Below, in pieces: positions 1 to 12,417 of a stretch of 64,000 nt of DNA; the first letter of the stretch is position 1; each line of letters starts with the position of its first letter. The notes below the pieces were generated by a model. The model worked only from the letters and a program-made list of their open reading frames with translations, was not told the origin of the DNA and made no database searches. This DNA comes from Diaporthe sp. PMI_573 (taxonomy: Eukaryota > Ascomycota > Sordariomycetes > Diaporthales > Diaporthaceae), in assembly GCA_021399435.1 (NCBI GenBank), contig JAJTUP010000007.1, positions 434,001 through 498,000 on the forward strand, written 5' to 3'. A program made the position numbers and the translations under genes.

Positions 1-191
1 CGACCTCCCTCTGTGTCTTCATTTGGGCATACTTCCGGCTGCCGGAGGTGAAAGGCCGTACATATGAAGAGCTGGATATTCTGTTCACGAACAAAGTTCC
101 TGCGCGGCAATTTGCCTCAACTCACGTGGATGCCTACACGACCTCGTTTAGTACAGGGGACGAGAAGGGCAGGGTCGAGCAGGTTGCATGA
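1..191 (+). CDS. MFS sugar transporter, 3' end only
   Basis: The frame opening at base 3 reads to a TGA at 189-191 and gives the last 62 residues of a major facilitator superfamily sugar transporter. The end of the last membrane helix (VFIWAYFRLPEVKGRTYEEL) is followed by the family's signature PE-x-KGRTYEELD and a short polar cytosolic tail. This motif is typical of fungal hexose/maltose-type permeases of the plasma membrane. The rest of the gene lies outside the window, so substrate class and start cannot be judged. The frame is uninterrupted here. Confidence 0.85.
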   Translation, partial: TSLCVFIWAYFRLPEVKGRTYEELDILFTNKVPARQFASTHVDAYTTSFSTGDEKGRVEQVA

Positions 192-1831
192 TCAGATAGC
201 AAGATGCTTACGCGACTTTTCCTGATCATTCTGACCGATTGTCCTACTTTGAAATACGGCGCGTCACTCGTCTTTCTGGCATTCCTTTGTAATCTATGAC
301 GAAGGTGTAGAACCTATTCATCATGATTCTGGCTTCCCAAAATGCCAACAACCTTAAGCCATGATATGGAAATTCTCTTACTGCAGGCGAATAAAATGGC
401 AATCGACTGGTACATCCCTCGTAGTCCTTGATGTGATTATAACCAAGGAAATGAGGAATCAACATGGTGACAACAGTCGAGAGTGTAATGGCCGGTCAGA
501 TGACTTACAAGAGAGTGCCGTGGGACATTGATTGGTTTTCATGTAACTCAGAGCGAGGACATTCCGGCCTGCTCACTATCAGACGCCGATAGTTGGCAGT
601 AGTCACATTAAGCTAGTCTGGCTGTACTCATCGACTTGTCCCTACTGAACTCGTGCCAGCTTCTCGGGGTGGGTAGGGCCTCGATATCAACGATTGAAAG
701 GGGTTGAAGATGTGTGACACATGGCTAAACCTTAGTTCCAGCATTGTAATCAACGTATTCTATATAGAATAGGAAGCTCGCATATTCATTCCTCAATTCT
801 TGCTTAGACATAATGCACAGTCACAGTTGTAACTGCACGAAAGCTAGTACCCAAGTACGCCGTGGCGCAACCAACCAAACTTCACCCCGTCTTCCGAGAG
901 TCATACCTGGCTCTAGCTATTATCCATAAATTGTGCAGCACATGGGTTCAGTGAAAGAACTTTAAGAGTGGTAATTTTGCACTGGAATTGTGGATTCAAG
1001 CCGAGGTCGACGCTGAGCCCTTCGCTAAGTGCATTGACAGAGAATTTGAGTTTCATTCCTGCAAGGTATATCGGACCAAGTCTGCAGACTTGTCCGTGTC
1101 ACTAACCATAATAATGTGAATGTCGCTATGTAAAGTTTTACTAACCAAACTACGTTTGACACACTGAACTGCGGCGGAAGGGGGGGCTCTGCGTGGGCTG
1201 GCTTTGTTGACAGTTACTTTTAAGTAACACACCACTTGGTCGTGGAACATCGGGCCTAGATTTGAAGGCATATCTGAAGGCGCAGGATATTCCCATTGCA
1301 CGCCAGTCCTGTTGCTAATACGACATGATATCGCGAATGACGCCATCTACCACTGCGGGTGTGGACCAAAATTCTCAACCCACTTGCAGCGAGGGATTCT
1401 CCCGGCCTCCTGTTGTGGATAAGGTTAGGTCGGGAGGCCAATTGGTTTAGGTTTCGTTACGGAGTACCGGTACTGTGCTGGGTTTCTAATCATTTCTCAG
1501 CCGCTATAGATCCAAACGGTGTTTGGGGTTGGCACCCCTCTATAACGCAATTCACCTGTGTAGATGGCGTGCTCTAGCGAAGCGTCACCTCGGCCCCGAC
1601 CGCGGCATCAACTCGGGTCTCACGGTTGGTTGTCCTATCTTTCGAGGACCTCTCATCTGGCATACTGATTTAAAAACAGCTCAATCAACATTGTATAGCC
1701 AGTACCCTGTCATTGAAGTTCAGCCTAGTGAGATCATCCAGACTCATCCCAGCTACTCAAGCTCGAGGGTCTTGGCGCCGTCCCGACTCCTAAAAGAGGT
1801 CGAATTGCTACTGCTCTATGCTGGATCGACC
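192..1831. other. Intergenic, no gene recognised
   Basis: This is the 3' flank of the sugar transporter and the upstream region of the monooxygenase. Short frames exist on both strands but none shows a domain, signal peptide or plausible exon structure. A frame in phase with the monooxygenase runs upstream to 1523. It has no family similarity and is treated as leader sequence. Confidence 0.6.
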
Positions 1832-3434
1832 ATGGCTCCAATCAAGTCAGTAGCTGTCGTTGGCGCCGGAATCAGCGGGGTCTCATCGGCAGCCCACCTT
1901 CTACGCCACGGCTTCGAGGTCGTCGTGTTCGAGCGCTCCAGTGTCACCGGCGGCGTTTGGCACTTCGACCCACGACCAGATCGGGATCCTGACTACCCAA
2001 GCACGGAGTCACACGAGGGCAACCACACACCCGATACCGACGCGAAAACCAAGGATGTCGCGGGTCGGGTTTCCCAGGACGAAGATGACATTGCACTTCT
2101 CCACGCGCCACCAGGGCCCTGTTATGAGGGACTCATGAACAACGTCCCAACAACAATGATGAGGACCACTCTGCTGCAGTGGCCCGAGGGAACCCCGGAT
2201 CACGTCACCCACCACGAGATCGAGACATACGTGCAGCGTCTGTCACGAGAAACCGGTGCCCACGACGTGACGCTGTTTGACACCCGCGTCGAGGAAGCCG
2301 TCAAGAATGCCGGGACTGGCAAGTGGGAGGTCCGCACCAAAACACTATTGAAGAATGACGACGGCAGATACTCTTTCCAGGAAAGGAACTGGACGTTTGA
2401 TGCCTTTGTCGTCGCCGCGGGACATTACCACGTCCCGCTGATCCCGGAAGTCTCTGGGCTGGCTGAGTGGAAGAGGAAGTACCCTGACAGGGTGAGGCAC
2501 TCGAAAAGCTACCGTTACCCGCATCACTACAAGGACCAAAATGTCCTGCTCATCGGCGCGGGCGTCTCGTCTCTCGATATCGCCAAGGAGCTCGACGGAC
2601 TCGCCAACAGGACCTACCAGTCCTCCCGCGGCGGGAAGTTCGACCTCGACAAGTCCTTCCTGCCCCCTAACTCGGAGCGAGTGGCAGGCCTGAGATCATT
2701 CAAGCTCGACGAGGGCAAGAGCCTATCCTCTGGGTCGGAAACTCCCGGTGCACCGATCCCAGGCACGGTGCATCTCACCGATGGGCGCGTTCTGCATGAC
2801 ATTCATCATGTCATCATTGCCTCGGGCTATCAGACCACATATCCATTTCTCACGGGCCTCGAGTCAGAAAGCATGGCTGAAGACGACGCAGACGAGAGGA
2901 TCATCATCACGGCGGACAAATGTGTCACGCACAATCTTCACAAAGACATAGTCAGTGCCCTTAACGATCATTTCGAATTCTTCGCGTCAAATCTGGTATC
3001 CATGCTAACACTGGTCTCCACAAAAGTTCTACATGCCAGATCCCACGCTGACATTCGTCGGCGTGCCATACTACACCTCCACATTTTCAATGTTCGAATT
3101 TCAAGCCGAGGTCGTCGCGCGCGTCTACGCGGGCCTAGCGACACTGCCGTCCGAGGAAGCCATGCGCAGCGAGTATGCTGCCCGCAAGGCGAAGGGGGAC
3201 AAGGGCAAGGCGTTCCACAGCCTGATCCAGAACCAGGTCCCGTATATGGAAGAGGTTCTGGCTTGGGTAAACGAGGGCGTTAAGGAACGAGGGACTGAGC
3301 CGATGAAAGGTGTCGATGAGGCGTGGTATAGAGGATACGAGGCGTTCAAAGAGAAGTCGAGGCGATTGATTCCCGTTGATTCCAATCAGATACAGCAGCC
3401 CATAGCTAGCAAGTACTATACGTCAGACGAATAG
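1832..3434 (+). CDS. Flavin-containing monooxygenase (FMO-like)
   Basis: Predicted FAD/NADPH-dependent oxygenase of about 508 residues, the usual size for fungal FMO-like enzymes. Two exons, 1832-2950 and 3027-3434, are joined in phase 0 across a 76-bp GT-AG intron with a GCTAAC branch site. The ATG at 1832 (context GACCATGGC) puts the FAD-binding GAGISG at residues 11-16, as expected for an N-terminal Rossmann fold. A second dinucleotide motif, GAGVSS, lies near residue 240 after the FMO-like RHSKSYR segment, and an ATG/GY-like IIASGY near residue 328. The family hydroxylates or N/S-oxygenates small substrates, or does Baeyer-Villiger chemistry. The substrate here is unknown. No biosynthetic core gene lies beside it. 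Confidence 0.88.
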
Positions 3435-3660
3435 ATGACTAGACTGTAAACAACTGGTAACAGGCCATGCTTCAATCACACAAGGAACATACCGATACGT
3501 TGAGTCTAAAGCTTGTGGCAATAGTCATACAACACTGACCCTGCTTTGTACGGAATTCAAGTAGTACACTGACCCAATACTTAGGGCGATAGTAGTTACA
3601 CATCGCTTGATTGTCGATTCTGTTTTCTCTTCATATCTCCGTCGTCACGTCCAACCCAGC

Positions 3661-5970
3661 TCAGGCCTTCTTCTGCCGCTTCGCAGCCGAAGCGCCGTCC
3701 TCACTAGCCTCAGCCGAGGCATCAGAGGAGCTTGCCGCCCGATGTTTGGTTCCAGAAGTGCGCTTTCGCTCAGTATTCGATGGCAGCGATGCCTCAGAGC
3801 CGCCATGCTCCGATCCCTCCAGCTCCTCCTCACTGGCGTACGTCTCGGGGAACATCTCCCTCTCGGAAAGCACCCGCTGGTCCTCCGGCCTGATATCCTC
3901 GGGCTCCTTGTCGATACAATCCGCCATGACTGAAGACGCCTTTGACGTCAGAGTCTCGGACACGTCCTCGCCGAGGGAGCGGAGGGCCCATCTGCGCACG
4001 GCCTCGTGGGTGACGCTGACGCAGACGAAGCGTCTCCCCGTCCACTTGGTGATCGAGTGCCTGAGCTCGCGGCCCCGGAACATCTGCAGGCAGCCCGGAG
4101 GAGCTTCGACCTGCAGGCCCAGCTCCCGGAGCACGAGGTCGCCGCCGCTGTAGTCGCCGACGGGGATGAGGAATGCGTATCCGTGGTGCCAGTCTCCGGT
4201 GTCCCTGTGCTCATATGTCATCAGGTTGACTAGAAGGGCCCTCATCACGAAGGGCTCTCCGGACTCCCTCGTTTGGAAGTAGACATTCCTGCCCTTGGCG
4301 ACCTCGTCTGCCACGCAGATGTACTTCTCCAGCAGGCCAGGATCGAGGAGTCGGAAGAAGAATTTGGAGACCTCGGTGCATGCCCCGAATGCGCTGTAAC
4401 GCATTCTTACCTGTTGGTAAGAGGCTTCACCAATATCGAAGCCTTTCTCAGGCAATCTCTGTTCCAAGACGTCTTTGGTGTTACCCGGCCTGTTGCGTCC
4501 GTTTGGATCGCCCACTGCACAGCGGCCTCCGATATGGAAAACACCTGGAATGCAAATTTAGCCCAGTTCTGAGAGTACAAGCCATGAGCTGGCGTATTTA
4601 CCTGATTTTGCGACGCGCGGGTCGTTATCTGGGTTTCGAAAATCCAGGTCCGGCCTCTCTGCAAGGAACGACATCCAATGTAGGCCATGTCGGGTCATGT
4701 CTGGAAATGGCACGGGCGTGCGTGTGCTGTACGTCTCGAATGATTGAACAGTCAGCTTTTGGATGGCCTTTGTGAGCAGATGGTCGAAGACATTCGTGCA
4801 CTGGAAGAGGATTATGTTGTCGGACTGGTCCAGGACCAGGACAATATCGACACCTTCCACCTTGTGGAGCAGACCGTTGTCGACCGCGTACTCGTTTCTC
4901 CTTGACTGGTGATAAGGGTTGTAGTTCTTGTTGCGACAACCCTTCCTCACGTAACTCATCATCTTTGAGAAGGCTGGGTCCTTCTCGGGGTCAAAAGCCT
5001 CAATCTGCTGTCTGACTTGACCTTCAAGGTCGGGGTTGAGATAGAGCTGTTGTTGGGCGAGGCTGCGAGCCTTTTGCCAGTAGTCGTCAGTTCTACCCCC
5101 AATCTGCCCAGCCATGGACTGGAGAACATGGGCCGTCACCCAACGCTCGATCTGCGTCTCAGGTTGGGTGCCGAATTCCTCGTCAATCTTCCGTTCAAGT
5201 AGCTTGGACACTTTGGACAGGCTGTACGGGGACCCATCTCCAAAGGCGTCGACGTCGCTGAACCTGACACGACAGACACTGCGCCCATGAACCTTGAATG
5301 TCTCTATGGTACGGTTGTCCTCCTGTATAGTGTCCACGGCTCCGTCAGCGATCTCCTCCGCAGCCTTGGACCGGATGTTGCTGACATCGGTGGCTAAGTC
5401 CACGATGTGCGGCTGGTCTTCGTCGATGTGGGTATCCTCCTCGAAGTCCGGAACAACCAGTGACCTGTCACGGGGGAAGCCAATGTTGCTCCAGGAACAT
5501 TGCTTGCCACCATGAGCAACTCTCTTTGGCCACTCTCCCCTTCCATCATACATAGACTTCAATGGAAGTCGAAGCCCTTCGTAGTCCGCGTCCACGAATG
5601 GTTGATCCGGCCACGAGACGGGGGAGTCGGCGCTCTCCTGGCTGGGATGAGAAGGTTCTTGTTGAGCGCCTTCTTGGATGTTTGTTCCGGCTCCCGTGGC
5701 ATCGATGTGAGCATCCTGCTGCTCCGCCTCGGCCTTCCGGGGTTGTGCCTCCTCATGCTCCCCGACGGCACTATCTTTGCTTTGCTCCTGCTCGGTCCAC
5801 GAAGTTCCCTGTCTCTTTTCTCGCAGCCTATTCTTCGCGTCCAACGCCAGCTTCGCCATCTTCAGAGCGGCCTCATCGTTGCGAATTGTTCGCTGCGGCA
5901 TCGACTGCTCGCCTGCGTAGCGAGGTGGTCGCTGGCATTTTGCATCAGTCTGTGCTGGAGGCTGGGACAT
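3661..5970 (-). CDS. 2-oxoglutarate/Fe(II) dioxygenase-like protein, TET/JBP-like
   Basis: Two exons, 5970-4602 and 4544-3661, with a 57-bp intron 4601-4545 (GTAAAT...CAG), give about 750 residues. The start is placed at MSQPPAQ. The frame extends 50 codons further up without similarity. The N-terminal 200 residues are charged and low-complexity. The C-terminal third has the double-stranded beta-helix pattern of 2OG/Fe(II) oxygenases: HRD at about 569-571 as the HxD iron ligands, distal H619 in RGRELRHS, and Arg627/628 in the 2OG-binding place of TGRRFVCV. The order, the RG-x-x-LRH motif and the nuclear-looking acidic/basic tail (ending AAKRQKKA) resemble the TET/JBP family that oxidises 5-methyl bases, common in fungi. 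Assignment to that clade rather than another 2OG family is inference. Confidence 0.6.
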
Positions 5971-7120
5971 GTTGGATCGCAATGATTGATTTGTCGTAAG
6001 ACGAACGGTTCGTGTGTTGTTTGTCTCGTGAAGCGTCTTCCCCTCTGTCGTCAGATTGTTACTGGAAGAGCTAAGGCAGGTTTTGTAAAGAGGTCTGAGT
6101 AAACAACAGTCAGTAATCAAGTTCTTGTTAGCACTCGGACTTTGAGAGTGATAGTTTCAGAGATTTGAGATCCTGAAGGGAAGTTGGATGCCAAAGGTCA
6201 AATGTTGTCGTTGATCTTGCTGTTCTAGAGCAGTGAAGAAAGGCATGAAGAAGCTGGTCGTAGGTGCCAGTCTGGTGATAATCAAGCATTGTATGGGACT
6301 GAGACACCTACAAGGTTTTAGACCACTGCCCTTGTTGGATTTTGAATTGGCGGTAAAGATCACACTGCGGTGGAATGACGCGCAGCAAACGAGTGGGCAG
6401 TGCAACAAGCAAGCTGTGGCAGCATTACGGGCCAAGGAAGAAGACAGGCGAGACGCAGTCTGCACACTCTTTACGCTAGAAAAAATATGGAATCACAGTG
6501 ACTAAGGTCCGTGAATAGCCTTGGTGAATGAAGGGGTTAATATTCACTTGGCACGCAAACGCACGCCTGAGTATTTGTATCTGCGTATGCAGGGGTGGCG
6601 CCAACGCCAACTTGAAATGCATTCTCCCGAGACCATGTCAGCACTGGCCAGTCTCACAATACGACAACTTCGTTTCGTGATTCTCAAACGAAATAATTCG
6701 AGCAATAAACTACCCAAGAAGACTACAGCCGCCGAGGGACTGGATCTCGATAGATTGCCGAGAGAACCAGGCTCGCGCAGGATGACGAACGGGCAGTCAA
6801 ATTGCGCGGAGGCCCAACAGCAGAGTGTTTTTGTTGATACATGCGGGGTTATCCTACCTGTGAATGATGCATGACGTCAAAAGCTTGTGTCTCCCAGTCA
6901 GTGGTATAGCGACGGTGACATTCGGTTTGATCTGGGGCAGGTCTTCGACCGCTTGCGCGCTCCCGTGATAACGTCTCAAAAAGTACGCCGCCCACCACTT
7001 GTGTCACTTACTTCATCACAACTTGGACATACTAAGAACTCATTCAATTCACTGAGTGAAATTCGGTATCAACTGACACCATGCGGATTGTGCATGTATA
7101 TAAAGACGCTACACAATCAA
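5971..7120. other. Intergenic, no gene recognised
   Basis: Upstream region of the dioxygenase gene and 3' flank of the S28 peptidase gene. Frames of 80-117 codons on the plus strand show no recognisable domain and look like chance frames. Confidence 0.55.
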
Positions 7121-9045
7121 TCATGACCGCCTCCTCAAAGCAGCCCGCTCCGCCTTGGCCTTCTCAGAATCAAACTCCCCAACCCACTCCACAATCTTGT
7201 CAACCACACCATCCTGCACGGCCTTGACACCAGCATTGACCCTGCCGTTCGCAGCAGACAAGTCACTGCAGTGGATGCCACCAGGGATGAGCAGTACAGG
7301 CGCATCCTTAGTGCCCTCATAGGGCCCGCCGGGCCTGAAGCTGCTCGAGACGGTGGCGTCCCTCCAAGGGTCCCACTCGCCGTTGACGAAGATGAGGCGC
7401 GTCGTCTCGCCCGCACGGTCCCAGCCGCCCGTGAAGACGTTGGTGTCCTCGACCGTCTTGCCCTCTGCGCTGCCGAAGGTGCCTGGTGGGGTGAAGTAGA
7501 GGCCGCACTGCCGCTGCCAGTACTCTGCCGTCACGAGGCGCGAGACGATGGTTGGTGTGCCCTCGGGGGCTCCGTCTTGCCAAAAGGCAAAGCTAGAATA
7601 GTCATGTTAGGTTTTGCGTGACTGGCATTGGCCTATTGCTTGTGGGAGCTTACGGGTCGTTGCAGAGCATCCACGTCCATTGGCGGTCGAGCGGGTTGCT
7701 GACTGTCACGTCAGTGTAGATGGGGCTTGTCTCGTTGTACGAGTCGAAGCAACCGATGCTGTCGTCATCGGACCACTCGTCATAACCGTAGCCGGAGCAG
7801 TCTATTCACAGGTTAGCCAAAGCTCATGAAGATTATATCCCACGAGTGAATGACTTACAGCCAGGGAGAAGTTCGGTCTTGACCCAGTTGGCGTAACCCT
7901 CCAAAGCCTTTTCAAGGCCGACGCCCTCAGCTCCAGGGACAACGGTGGAGTTGGGATACAGAGGGCCGACGTTCTCAACACTGTCGCAGAACTTGACTAC
8001 AAAGGTGGTTAGCAAAGCCTTACAGAAACCCTCAAGTGCTGCTACCTCAAGGGGGACATACAGAAGCTGGAGTAGTTGGAGTTAAAGTCATGTCCCTGCC
8101 ACTGCCAAGGCCCATTTTCCAGAGCGCTGGCGAAGTCGTCGTCGTGCTCGATAGCGCCGAGGCCGAACTTCTCCTTGATGGCCTGCTTCGCCTCGTCGTC
8201 ATCACCAAGCAGGATGCTGTCGACGTGCTCGATGACCTTGGACACATCCGCGCTGCAGTTGGCGGGCATGCCCTCTTGCACGGGCGCGAAATATTGCCAC
8301 TAATGCCGAAAATGCGTTAATTCTCCGTCAAGACATGCTTTTGTGCGGGATATTCACTGGCAGAACTTACAAAGTCGTAGATCACCTCGACCACAGCGCT
8401 AGACGCGTGGTAAGCCCAGAACGTGCCCGGGTCGACGCTCTCGACCCACGCCGCAAGGGCTCCACTGTAGCTACCGCCGGAGAATACCCAGGGCACACTG
8501 TCCGCATTGCTGCTGGCGTTGGTGGCGAAGGGGAACTTGACGTTGTTGGCGAAGTAAGTCGTGTCGTAGATAGAGTTATTCAACGTCAGATAGGCCAGAT
8601 TCTCAGTCGTCAGAGCGTCGAACGGGCTCGAGACGCCCCAGTACCTGTGCTCGAGGATGACCGCTGCCGCACCGAGCTCCTGCGCCAGAATACCAGTGAG
8701 CGTCCTGTTGGTCAGGTAGCCGGTGTACCCGGCGGCGGCGACCTCGCCCGGGGTGAAGAAGACGACGGGAGAGCCAGGGCCCTGCCAGTACTCGGTGCTC
8801 CACCAGAAGGCCTGGCTGAAGGTGCCCTTTGAGGGATCCGAGTGGTCGAGGATCTGCTGGAAGGTACCGGTCCCCAGGGTTGCCACCGAGTTGGTGTCGC
8901 GGCTTTGCACAAGCTTGCTGGCGAACTCGGTATCGGCGATATCGAGGGGAGGGGGGACCAGGTGCATGAAGTTGACGGGCTTGATGGCTGAGACGCCTGC
9001 GGTGAGCAGGGCGCTCCCGGTGGTGAGGAGAGCTGGCACCTTCAT
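7121..9045 (-). CDS. Secreted serine carboxypeptidase, family S28
   Basis: Five exons (9045-8371, 8299-8062, 7996-7859, 7801-7654, 7592-7121) splice to about 556 residues, the usual length for fungal S28 (prolyl carboxypeptidase / dipeptidyl peptidase II-like) enzymes. The N-terminus has a signal peptide (hydrophobic core within residues 4-20). The nucleophile is Ser192 in FSGGSYSG. The charge-relay Asp is near 474 (NGEWDPW) and the His near 507 (GGIHCSD), the three canonical S28 positions. HRYWG near 133, found in this family, supports the call. Introns are 52-71 bp with GTAAGT, GTATGT, GTAAGT and GTAAGC donors. Secreted enzymes of this kind cleave after proline at acidic pH and serve nutrition. 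Upstream lies over 2 kb of gene-free DNA. Confidence 0.92.
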
Positions 9046-11330
9046 CTTGGCGTCGTCGACTTGACAGGCCTAAGTGGCAAGGACTGGCTCACTGACAAGG
9101 AGAGACGGGGGTGAGAGAAGGGATGGAGATCAGCCTGGCAACGACTAAAGGCGGATAACCACAGCTTTTAAGCAGGACAGGACGCGAAGGTCACGGACGC
9201 AGGACGCGTCGCAACGTACCAGCAGGGCGAGGAACAGGAACATCGGGAACAGGAACAGGAAACTCGCCGCGAGCATCGGCAATCAACCTTCCAGAATGGG
9301 GTGCAGATGTGACGCTACGGGTGCGATGCGAGGTGGCATCGTGACCGCCAACCGGGTGCATGAGGGTGGAGCCCCAACGGGCGAGACGGTGCCCACAATA
9401 TTTCCGTTGCCATTGGTCAGGTAGGTATGGCTGGGATACTAGTAACTGTACAAGCTGATACTCGGCCGAACCTCTGCTGATGCGGGTAACACAGGACGGG
9501 CCGGCTCAGAACAAATGTTTGTGCCTTGTGGAATCTGTACAATTACACTCTACTGCGTACAATAAACTGGACAAAAATCACACACAGAGGCTTGGGTGGC
9601 AGGCAAGGTGTGGTGGGGAAGACTTGGCGTTGCCGTTGCATTGCAGAGAACTGCAGTGGCGGCCGCATATCAGAAAAGCTTGTTAGAGTTCCCCCGGAAA
9701 CCCCCCGGAAAAGGGCGAGAGCAGAGATGAACGGGGCGCCTGGGCAATTCTCGTGAAGTCGGTGGTGGCGTGATAGAATTGCAGCTGGGAGTGCTACGTT
9801 GTAGACGCGAACAGGAACGGGGCAGGGACTATGCCAGTACGCCTGGGATTGGTCTGATATCAAGCCTTCGGCAAAGCGGGCCCTTCCCGATCACCTTCTC
9901 GATTAGGTCTCAATGATCTGCGGTGAGAGAGAGCGTGATAACTGGGGCGGTCACGGTTTTGGCCCAGACGTAAAAACATCTCGAAGTAGCAGCAGAGGTC
10001 TACATTATTGACCAAGGCATATTTTTTTTTCTTTCTTCAATATTGCCTGCGCCGCCTGGGCACTCTATGGAGTCTTGGTAAAAATGTCATTACAACCGGC
10101 GGCTATGAGGGCCTACGGCGACGGCGGCAATGCTCACAGACCACGGCACTGGGCCTGCCGCTCGGGGAACTGGCGGGTATCATCGGTCCCACGCAGCTTC
10201 TTCATGCGGGATAGTGTGAGCCCAACAAGGTGGGCAGCCCAGGGTAGGGTATATGCAAGCAGCGTGCCTGCAGTGGAGATAAGACTATCGAGCCCCTGCG
10301 TTCGCAATGCTGGGATGAACTTCGGTTCGGACGACCAAAGAGGCTATTCACTTATGCGAGTACACCGAGGTATGCATGACTCGGGTCGATTTTACCGAGG
10401 TGGTCTGATTCAGTCAACAAATACGAGCTGCTCTGGACTGCTGTTTGATTTCTCTCTTTTCAACATTGATCAAACCACGCGGGTAGCAAAGGATTTTCAA
10501 CTTATTGAGAGGTAGCCGTGATAGTGGAAAATGGGCGGAAAGATGAAGTATCGGAATCAAAGGCACGGCCGAATACGATGTGGGCAGATGATAGCGAATT
10601 ACCATACTTACTGAGACTTGACAGCTCAACAACGGAAGAGAGGATACCAAGCTTATAGCCCTATGTGGAAATGGATGGAATTGTCGATAAAGGCGGTGTT
10701 GAACCTAAGTCTGGAGTTGGAAAGGAAATAAGGTTTCGTAAATCATCTTCGGTCAGTCAATCTGGTGGGTCAGGCGGATACGAGTAGATCCTGGGGCGTA
10801 ACACCAGTGGTCTAGACTCAGCTGCGAAATGATGGATTTTAATTCATGTTGAAAGCTGGCACAACTTTGTGACTACTGGTAGTACTGCTGCATCATAAGC
10901 GTCCTCCCTATTGCTTGATTCAATACCGTGGGTTACATGTGTCCTGAGATCTTAGTGTTCTCGCGCCTTGTGAATTTGCACGTGTCGGGGTGGGTGCCCC
11001 ATGGGCATCTTGCATACATGTCTTCCAGATCGGCCGCGAAGGGAGCACATGTGCATAAGAAGCTTGGCACTCGAATTGCTACATTCTTTTCTTCCTGAGG
11101 CAACTTGGGACCCATGATGCGCCCGTCCGCAGTACAATGTTTATCTAGAAGTATTGGAGTATGTACGGAAAGGTTTGATTCTTATAGAAAGACTATGAGT
11201 ACACAAATTAAAGACCCTACTTTACATTCAGATGACAGCCCAATCGATCTTCATCACGATCCTTTTGACCAATCGAACACCGACCAATTCCATCTTCATC
11301 GTTCAACTCAGCTAAAGTTAACAATGCCGT
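9046..11330. other. Long intergenic region, no gene recognised
   Basis: No frame shows a domain or a convincing exon set. A short degenerate purine run with repeated AGGAACA-type units lies at about 9230-9265. Frames of 60-146 codons between 9480 and 11137 look random on both strands. It may hold the promoter of the S28 peptidase gene at its left end. Confidence 0.5.
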
Positions 11331-11332
11331 AA

Positions 11333-12417
11333 TTGTTCTCGTCCAAAATAATTCCGGCACATCGTGGCAACAACGATGTCTGTCAAGTTGTCCTCGGCGT
11401 AGGCTCCGATTCTAATGCTCTGACAGATGGATCAGGGGTCGTTTCAACAGCAGCGCAGCGTGGGTGGGCACTTCGAGATGGTCCAAAGGCTGTTGCAGCG
11501 AGGAGCCAAGGCCGTGCCACCCCCGAGTGTCAAGAGTCAGAAATGGAAGAACTTCGTCTTTGATCCCGCAGTGACGTCGGGACGCAGGGAAGATATCGTT
11601 GTGAATTGCACGGGAGACCTGCCCGAATTGCCTCCCTGAATTGCAACCAACTAATCGCAAACCTAAGTACTTAATCTAGGCAGGTCTGACATGCTGACAC
11701 ATATCCAGCATTAGTTCTGGGCTGGCAATATTGGTCACGTTGCGCAACTTGCCAAGTTCCGACAGTCATCCCCAACCAACCACGGACTAATCTGCATTTG
11801 CCCCGCAAATCTATCATGAAGACGCAACAACTCTAGAGCCCCATGAATTTCGTGTTATTGGAGCCGATTTGCGAGGCCTTGTTTCTGATCTTCGACGCAA
11901 GGCAAAAGAAGTGCCCGATACCTTGACGCATCATCTCAAATTTCTTGAGTTGCGGCGCAACGTCCAGGAATCTAGCGGTCTATGGGTATTAACGGTTTTG
12001 GCGAGCCTCTTCCTGCCACTGAGCCTCGCCTGTGGTATTTTGAGCATGCAGACACGACTGAATGACCTTAACCTTCTCTTGTACGATTTCTGCGGTGTCG
12101 CGGTCCTCTTGGTGACTTTGGCGGCTCTACTTCTTCTATTCGTCCGGCTGTCCATGGGAATCCGCGAATGGCTCAAAACAACAGCTTCGAGTTGGAGCCC
12201 ATTTGCAACAAAATGTCTCATATTCGTCTCGGCCTTGCTTGTCTTCCAGTCCTGGGGTGCTATCCTCGCCTCCTTTGTCATCGGAATGACACAAGATGTT
12301 CGGATAGGGGGCATCATTCTCGGCTCTGCCATTGCATACTTCGCAATATCGGCAGGTATTATATGCCTTTGTTTTCGATTCATCTGGAAACGGTTCAAAC
12401 CGATTGAAAATTGCTAG
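11333..12417 (+). pseudogene. Ankyrin / CorA-like membrane protein relic
   Basis: Two pieces of one protein type lie in order but not in one frame. At about 11355-11435 the plus frame reads an ankyrin-like stretch (GNNDVCQVVLGVGSDSNA). One base later, from 11437, a neighbouring frame continues the repeat (VGGHFEMVQRLLQRGA). From about 11797 to 12417 an open frame without its own ATG encodes a C-terminal membrane module: LWVLTVLASLFLPLSLACG, then GILSMQTR, then three more hydrophobic helices. This matches the CorA-like transmembrane end found on fungal ankyrin proteins. Frameshift, missing start and missing middle argue for a decayed gene. A gene with unusual introns is the alternative. Confidence 0.6.

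Noticed and set aside
1523..1831. Upstream in-frame extension of the flavin monooxygenase
   Set aside because: The FAD motif must lie near the N-terminus and the ATG at 1832 has a good context; the extension shows no similarity.
10008..10515. Plus-strand frames of 68 and 146 codons
   Set aside because: No signal peptide, domain or family pattern; composition looks random.
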